A stretch of 32,404 nucleotides of DNA from Acidaminococcus fermentans (GTDB taxonomy: Bacteria; Bacillota_C; Negativicutes; Acidaminococcales; Acidaminococcaceae): NCBI GenBank assembly GCA_004555735.1, contig SFHH01000010.1, forward strand, positions 1 through 32,404, given 5' to 3'. Both the position numbers and the translations under genes were made by a program. The stretch's first letter is position 1, and each line of letters opens with the position of its first letter. Positions 28,731-32,404 of the stretch are shown here, in pieces. Below the pieces are notes generated by a model. That model worked only from the letters and a program-made list of their open reading frames with translations. It ran no database searches and was not told the DNA's origin.

Positions 28731-31025
28731 TCATTCCTTATTTTTGCTGCCTGCGTAGTAGTTGATCAGACAGCCTGCAGCCAGGATTTCTTTCTGGGAA
28801 GGTTCCACCGTACCCAGGTGCAGGGCAATCTCTCCCACTTTCTTTCCGTCCCGGACAAGGAAGCCTTTGTACTCGTCCGTTTCTCCCAGGAGGATTTCCC
28901 GGACATGGGGGACGTAGACCAGGTCGCCCACCGCCAGTTTCCGGGAATCGTCATAAGAAGTCAGGAAGGGCAGCATCCCCCAGTTCATCACATTGCTCCG
29001 GTACCGTTTGGTAGCATATTCCAGGGCAATGTTAGCGGCGCCTCCCAGCACCCGCTGACAGGAAGCTGCCTGTTCCCGGGCGGAACCGTCACCGGGTTTA
29101 TTGGCATAGACCACGGAGCCAAAGGAGGTATCCTTTGCCATCTCCTCCACCGTTTCCGGCAGCGCCAAGGCATATTTCACTGCAAGGTAGACTGCTTCCA
29201 GTTCTCCGCTGACCTTACCGTCCTGCCGGGCTTTTTCCAGAGTCCGCACCGCTTTGGCCCTTCCCACATATTCCGGTACCTTCCGGCTCAGGGCAAATTC
29301 ACTGAGGGCATAGGGGTCGCTCCGGTAGGAAGAAGTTTCCCCGGAAGGGATCAGTTCGTCGGTAGTAGTCACCGGATCATCGATGTAGGCAGCCACTTTC
29401 AGCAGCACGTTTTCATTGAGTTTTTCAATGGAAGGCCAAGGTTTGATGGAAGGGCCATACACCAACTCTTCTTTTTTGTCCGGCTGGCCGATCCCGTCGA
29501 AGACCTTGTGGTCATAGGGCAGGCTGTCGTAATGGTAGGCGGGCACGCTGTCGTCGTATTCCACTTCCGTGGCCGGGGTCAGCGCTCCATGGTTGGCCGC
29601 GGTAGCAGCCACGCTCCGGGCATCCATCAGGGCCACGGAAGCGATCTGTCCCTTGCCGGGCTTGCTCCCTTCCCGGTTGGGGAAGTTCCGGGTGGTGTGC
29701 CGGACACTGAAGCCCTTGTTGTTGGGGGTATCCCCGGCCCCGAAGCAGGGACCGCAGAACGCGGACCGGACCACGGCGCCGGCATCCATCAGGTCGGCCA
29801 GGGCTCCGTTGCGCATCAGTTCCATGTAGATGGGATGGCTGGAAGGATACACACTGAAGGCAAACCGTTCATTGCCGATGCTCTTGCCCTTCAGGATGTG
29901 GGCCGCCGCCACCAGGTTTTCGTACAGACCGCCGGAGCAGCCGGCAATCAGGCCCTGGTCGCAGTGCATCTTCCCGTCATAATATTTATCCGACAGACCC
30001 AGGGACAATTCCTTGTTGTCCAGCATGTCCACTGCCTGCTTTTCGATTTCTTCCAGCAAGTCCCGGCCACCTTCGTTCAGCTCTTTGATGGTGTACACAT
30101 GGCTGGGATGGAAGGGCATGGCAATCATGGATTCTACTTTGTCCAGGTCCACCACCACGGCTCCATCGTAGTACGCCAGGTCGCCGGGTTCCATTTCCCG
30201 ATAAGCTTCCGGACGGTGGTGGAGTTCCAGGTAATCCTTCACGGTGGTGTCCGTGGACCAGATGGTGGTCAGACAGGTGGTTTCCGTGGTCATCACATCG
30301 ATGCCGTTCCGGAAGTCCATGGACAGCCCTGCAATGCCGGGGCCCATGAATTCCATCACCTTGTTCTTCACAAAGCCGTTTTTGAACACGGCCTTTTCAA
30401 TGGCCAGGGCCACATCCTGAGGCCCCACCCCATGGCGTAGTTTCCCTTTCAGATAGATGGCGATCACCTGGGGCCGCTGGACATCGTAGGTATGGCCCAG
30501 GAGCTGTTTCACCAGTTCCGGTCCCCCTTCCCCGATGGCCATGGTCCCGAAGGCGCCGTACCGGGTGTGGCTGTCGGAGCCCAGGATCATCTTCCCGCCG
30601 CCGGCCATTTTTTCCCGCATATATTCATGGATGACTGCCATATGGGGCGGCACATACTGACCGCCGAACCGTTTCACCGCAGACAGCCCGAAAACGTGGT
30701 CGTCCTCGTTGATGGTGCCCCCTACGGCCGCCAGGCTGTTGTGGCAGTTGGTCAGGATGTAGGGAACGGGGAAATGGTCCAGGCCGCTGGCGATGGCCGT
30801 CTGGATGATCCCCACATAGGTAATGTCGTGGCTGGTCAGGGCATCGAATTTCAGATGGAGATCCTCCATCCCTTCGCCCTGCTGATGGGCTTTCAGCACC
30901 TGATAGGCCAGGGTCTTCCGGGTACCCCCGTCCTTGTCAGCCTTGACACCCTGGGCGGCCAGTCCTGCCTCCGTCAGCAGCTGTCCGTCCTTGTAATAAA
31001 CTCCCTCATGGATCAGTTCAACCAT
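28731..31025 (-). CDS. Aconitase-family hydratase
   Basis: A 764-residue [4Fe-4S] hydro-lyase of the aconitase superfamily, similar in size and layout to YbhJ-like 'putative hydratases' rather than to classical AcnA or AcnB. Core motifs: GSDSHTRYGAFGTMAIGEGG, the first cluster Cys in LIAGCSGGLYENL (GSCTN in classical aconitase), the other two in AFCGPCFGAGDTPNNKG, and RNFPNREGSKPG. The C-terminal swivel domain holds SYRSDPYALSE and a closing set of short strands. The substrate is uncertain: citrate/isocitrate or a related tricarboxylate. ATG 31025 has GGAGGG about 11 nt upstream. It is monocistronic, with a long structured leader and a strong terminator, and divergent from a LysR gene that probably regulates it. 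Confidence 0.85.
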   Translation of the reverse strand: MVELIHEGVYYKDGQLLTEAGLAAQGVKADKDGGTRKTLAYQVLKAHQQGEGMEDLHLKFDALTSHDITYVGIIQTAIASGLDHFPVPYILTNCHNSLAAVGGTINEDDHVFGLSAVKRFGGQYVPPHMAVIHEYMREKMAGGGKMILGSDSHTRYGAFGTMAIGEGGPELVKQLLGHTYDVQRPQVIAIYLKGKLRHGVGPQDVALAIEKAVFKNGFVKNKVMEFMGPGIAGLSMDFRNGIDVMTTETTCLTTIWSTDTTVKDYLELHHRPEAYREMEPGDLAYYDGAVVVDLDKVESMIAMPFHPSHVYTIKELNEGGRDLLEEIEKQAVDMLDNKELSLGLSDKYYDGKMHCDQGLIAGCSGGLYENLVAAAHILKGKSIGNERFAFSVYPSSHPIYMELMRNGALADLMDAGAVVRSAFCGPCFGAGDTPNNKGFSVRHTTRNFPNREGSKPGKGQIASVALMDARSVAATAANHGALTPATEVEYDDSVPAYHYDSLPYDHKVFDGIGQPDKKEELVYGPSIKPWPSIEKLNENVLLKVAAYIDDPVTTTDELIPSGETSSYRSDPYALSEFALSRKVPEYVGRAKAVRTLEKARQDGKVSGELEAVYLAVKYALALPETVEEMAKDTSFGSVVYANKPGDGSAREQAASCQRVLGGAANIALEYATKRYRSNVMNWGMLPFLTSYDDSRKLAVGDLVYVPHVREILLGETDEYKGFLVRDGKKVGEIALHLGTVEPSQKEILAAGCLINYYAGSKNKE

Positions 31026-31280
31026 AATTGTTTGTCCCTCCTGCTTTGATTCAGATCAGATGGTTCACTTCTGCACAGCCTTATCATAGAATTTTCCGTG
31101 AAATAACACAAATACGTGTTTTCTTGTATCTGTCATCAGATTTTTCTATGGTTTCGTTTCTTCTCCTGCTCCGGACAGGAAAAAGGACGGCGTTCCTGTC
31201 CGCCGTCCTTTTTTCCCTTGCTGGTTTCCTGAGAGGATGGACCGTTCCCCCACAAGGGGCTGCCCGGGGTCCGCTCTCTG
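31026..31280 (-). promoter_or_regulatory. Structured 5' leader of the hydratase mRNA
   Basis: A leader of about 254 nt. It begins with nested stems: GAGAG/CTCTC (31278-31274 with 31235-31231), GGACC/GGTCC (31272-31268 with 31243-31239) and CCCC-TTGT-GGGG (31259-31256 with 31250-31247). Next comes a 12-bp terminator hairpin (31181-31212). About 150 nt of weakly structured sequence then leads to the start codon. No known riboswitch class was recognised. Confidence 0.55.
31181..31212. terminator. Bidirectional terminator within the hydratase/LysR intergenic region
   Basis: AAAAGGACGGCG (31181-31192) pairs perfectly with 31201-31212, loop of 8 nt, with runs of T on both strands. A competing 9-bp helix GGACAGGAA (31173-31181) / TTCCTGTCC (31193-31201) uses the loop and the sequence next to the stem, so the two cannot form together. 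Confidence 0.75.
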
Positions 31281-31285
31281 TTTTC

Positions 31286-31314
31286 AGTGTACCGTTTCTT
31301 CCCGCAAAAAACAA
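31286..31314 (-). promoter_or_regulatory. Promoter of the hydratase gene
   Basis: On the - strand, TTGTTT (31314-31309) and TACACT (31291-31286) are separated by 17 bp. The predicted start at about 31279 coincides with the first base of the leader's outer stem. A TAAAAT at 31339-31344 is a possible -10 for the divergent LysR gene, but its -35 is weak. Confidence 0.6.
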
Positions 31315-31383
31315 ATAGGTTTTTTTGGGGTTTTGCGATAAAATAAATCTATCTTTTAACACCCATCCTGTAAGGAGGTTCCC

Positions 31384-32241
31384 ATGGACAATAAAGACAT
31401 CCTGCTGCTGAAAACCCTGTACGAAGAAAAGAACATCACCCACACTGCCAAACGGCTGTTCCTTTCCCAGCCCGCTCTCACCGACCGGCTGAAACGGCTG
31501 GAGGCGGAATTCGGCTGTACCCTATTCCTCCGCCAGCCCCGGGGCATCCAGTTCACCTCGGAAGGGGAAATGCTCTACCGATTCTTCCTCCAGATGGAGT
31601 CCTCCTACCAGAAGATCCGGGACAGTCTGTCCGACGCCCGGATCCATCCGGCAGGGACCCTTTCCATCGCCTGTTCCAATGTGTTTGCTAAATACCACAT
31701 GCCCCGGATCCTGACCCAGTTCCGGAAGATCTATCCCCGGATCGAGATCCACATGAACAGCGGATTCAGCCATGACCGCTACCGGGAGTTCTTGGAAGGA
31801 AAGTACCATATCTGCATTGTCCGGGGAGACCACAACTGGAACGAGGAAAAACGGCTCCTGTGGCAGGATCCCCTCTGCGCCTTCAGCCGGGAGCCCCTGA
31901 ATATGGATCTGCTGCCCAGCTATCCCTACATCCACTATGTGACCGATCCCCTGCTCCAGGACGTGCTGGATGACTGGTGGTACGCCCATTACAAGAAGCC
32001 ACCTTTCACGATCATCGAAACCGATGCCATGGACACCTGCCTGAAGATGGTCCAGGAAGGCCTGGGCTTCACCCTGCTCTCCCGGAGCTGCGGCCAGGAC
32101 ACCCCCCGGATCACCCCCACCGTGCTCACCACCCCGGAAGGGAAGCCCCTTTTACGGGAGACGTGGATGTACTACCGTCACAATTACCGCCTCTTGACCA
32201 GTGTCCGGGCCTTTGTGGAGTTTATGGAGGAGAAGTATTAA
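31384..32241 (+). CDS. LysR-family transcriptional regulator
   Basis: A 285-residue regulator. The N-terminal winged helix-turn-helix (LLKTLYEEKNITHTAKRLFLSQPALTDRLKRLEAEFGCTLF) is typical of LysR. The C-terminal part has the LysR substrate-binding fold (GTLSIACSNVFAKYHMPRILTQFRKIYP onwards). AAGGAGG lies 6 nt before ATG 31384. It is divergent from the hydratase gene with a 358-bp gap, the classical arrangement for a LysR activator of its neighbour, probably responding to a related organic acid (inference). Confidence 0.92.
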   Translation: MDNKDILLLKTLYEEKNITHTAKRLFLSQPALTDRLKRLEAEFGCTLFLRQPRGIQFTSEGEMLYRFFLQMESSYQKIRDSLSDARIHPAGTLSIACSNVFAKYHMPRILTQFRKIYPRIEIHMNSGFSHDRYREFLEGKYHICIVRGDHNWNEEKRLLWQDPLCAFSREPLNMDLLPSYPYIHYVTDPLLQDVLDDWWYAHYKKPPFTIIETDAMDTCLKMVQEGLGFTLLSRSCGQDTPRITPTVLTTPEGKPLLRETWMYYRHNYRLLTSVRAFVEFMEEKY

Positions 32242-32243
32242 GG

Positions 32244-32272
32244 GGGTGTTGCATGAGCAACAGCCTCTTTTT
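32244..32272 (+). terminator. Terminator of the LysR gene
   Basis: A 9-bp stem with one mismatch (32244-32252 with 32257-32265, core TGTTGC-ATGA-GCAACA) is followed by CTCTTTTT. It directly precedes element B2. Confidence 0.7.
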
Positions 32273-32274
32273 GA

Positions 32275-32404
32275 GGTCTCGTGTCTCGAGTCGTGAGTCT
32301 CGAGACGTTGGATAGAACCTGTCCCCATGGCCAGGTTCTTTTGAAGGTGTAGAAGCAGTATCGTGCTGGATATAGAAACGAATATCTTATCGTTAGCAGA
32401 TTAG
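32275..32404. repeat. Heptad-arm element B2 (cut by window end)
   Basis: The second copy of the element at 24608-24808. The left arm has 7-bp units around TCTCGAG (32275-32305). The core keeps GGATAGAACCTG, CCAGGTTCTTTTGAAG and GTGCTGGATATAGAAACG, and continues to the window end. As with B1, it follows a hairpin at a gene end. The right arm is outside the window. Confidence 0.75.

Noticed and set aside
28531..28758. Small rightward gene in the gap left of the hydratase terminator
   Set aside because: It has no good ribosome site, runs through the terminator stem into the hydratase gene, and its translation looks random.
31222..31280. T-box or known riboswitch in the hydratase leader
   Set aside because: There is no T-box core (GGUGGNACCGCG) and no specifier-type stem I. 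The nested stems do not match TPP, SAM, glycine, lysine or fluoride patterns that I could recall, so it is kept as an unassigned leader.

Overview
The window looks like a chromosomal segment of an anaerobic, amino-acid-fermenting member of the Negativicutes, with an Acidaminococcus-type genome as the best guess. The grounds are the Rnf operon in the order C-D-G-E-A-B followed by apbE, a stand-alone carboxyltransferase of the oxaloacetate decarboxylase/transcarboxylase type without a biotin domain, AmmeMemoRadiSam genes, a fairly GC-rich sequence with strong G/C third-position bias, and Firmicute-style Shine-Dalgarno sites and terminators. The taxon is inferred from gene content only.

Layout. 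1-2750 (+): the 3' end of a LacI-type regulator, then a promoter with two LacI-like operators driving a carboxyltransferase-like enzyme and a carboxymuconolactone-decarboxylase-family protein. 2766-5017 (-): an acyl-CoA ligase translationally coupled to a membrane lipoprotein, divergent from a FlK-like acyl-CoA thioesterase (+). 5489-10260 (-): an atypical folD, then a wall-synthesis pair (PASTA-type penicillin-binding protein and SEDS glycosyltransferase) preceded by a broken trmB. 10516-14278 (-): an AcoR-type regulator, an NlpC/P60 hydrolase and a radical SAM protein. 14505-21587 (+): rnfCDGEAB, apbE, a NusG-II-domain protein and a Gx-transporter-like membrane protein, all close or overlapping and probably one long operon. 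21626-24572 (+): a family-4-like uracil-DNA glycosylase, a MEMO-AMMECR1 fusion and its radical SAM partner. 24846-28184 (-): a two-component system and two envelope proteins that it probably controls. 28731-32241: an aconitase-family hydratase (-) divergent from a LysR regulator (+).

How genes work together. RnfCDGEAB couples ferredoxin oxidation and NAD+ reduction to ion transport. ApbE attaches FMN to threonines that can be seen in RnfD and RnfG. The ligase and thioesterase act in opposite directions on acyl-CoA. The SEDS protein and the PBP form a septal or elongation synthase pair.

The most unusual signals are: (1) a 5' leader of about 250 nt on the hydratase mRNA, beginning with a nested stem structure and containing a terminator hairpin whose strands compete with a second perfect 9-bp helix; (2) two families of intergenic elements of 165-200 bp whose ends are inverted arms of 7-bp tandem repeats, flanked by GC-rich hairpins; (3) enzymes that have lost a key catalytic element: a PBP without its SxN motif, a trmB without its SAM-binding segment, a FolD without the catalytic Lys, a carboxyltransferase with Glu in place of the carbamylated Lys, and an AAA+ activator without GAFTGA; (4) a candidate structured small RNA at about 28360-28480. 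No tRNA, rRNA, CRISPR array or insertion sequence with a transposase was seen.
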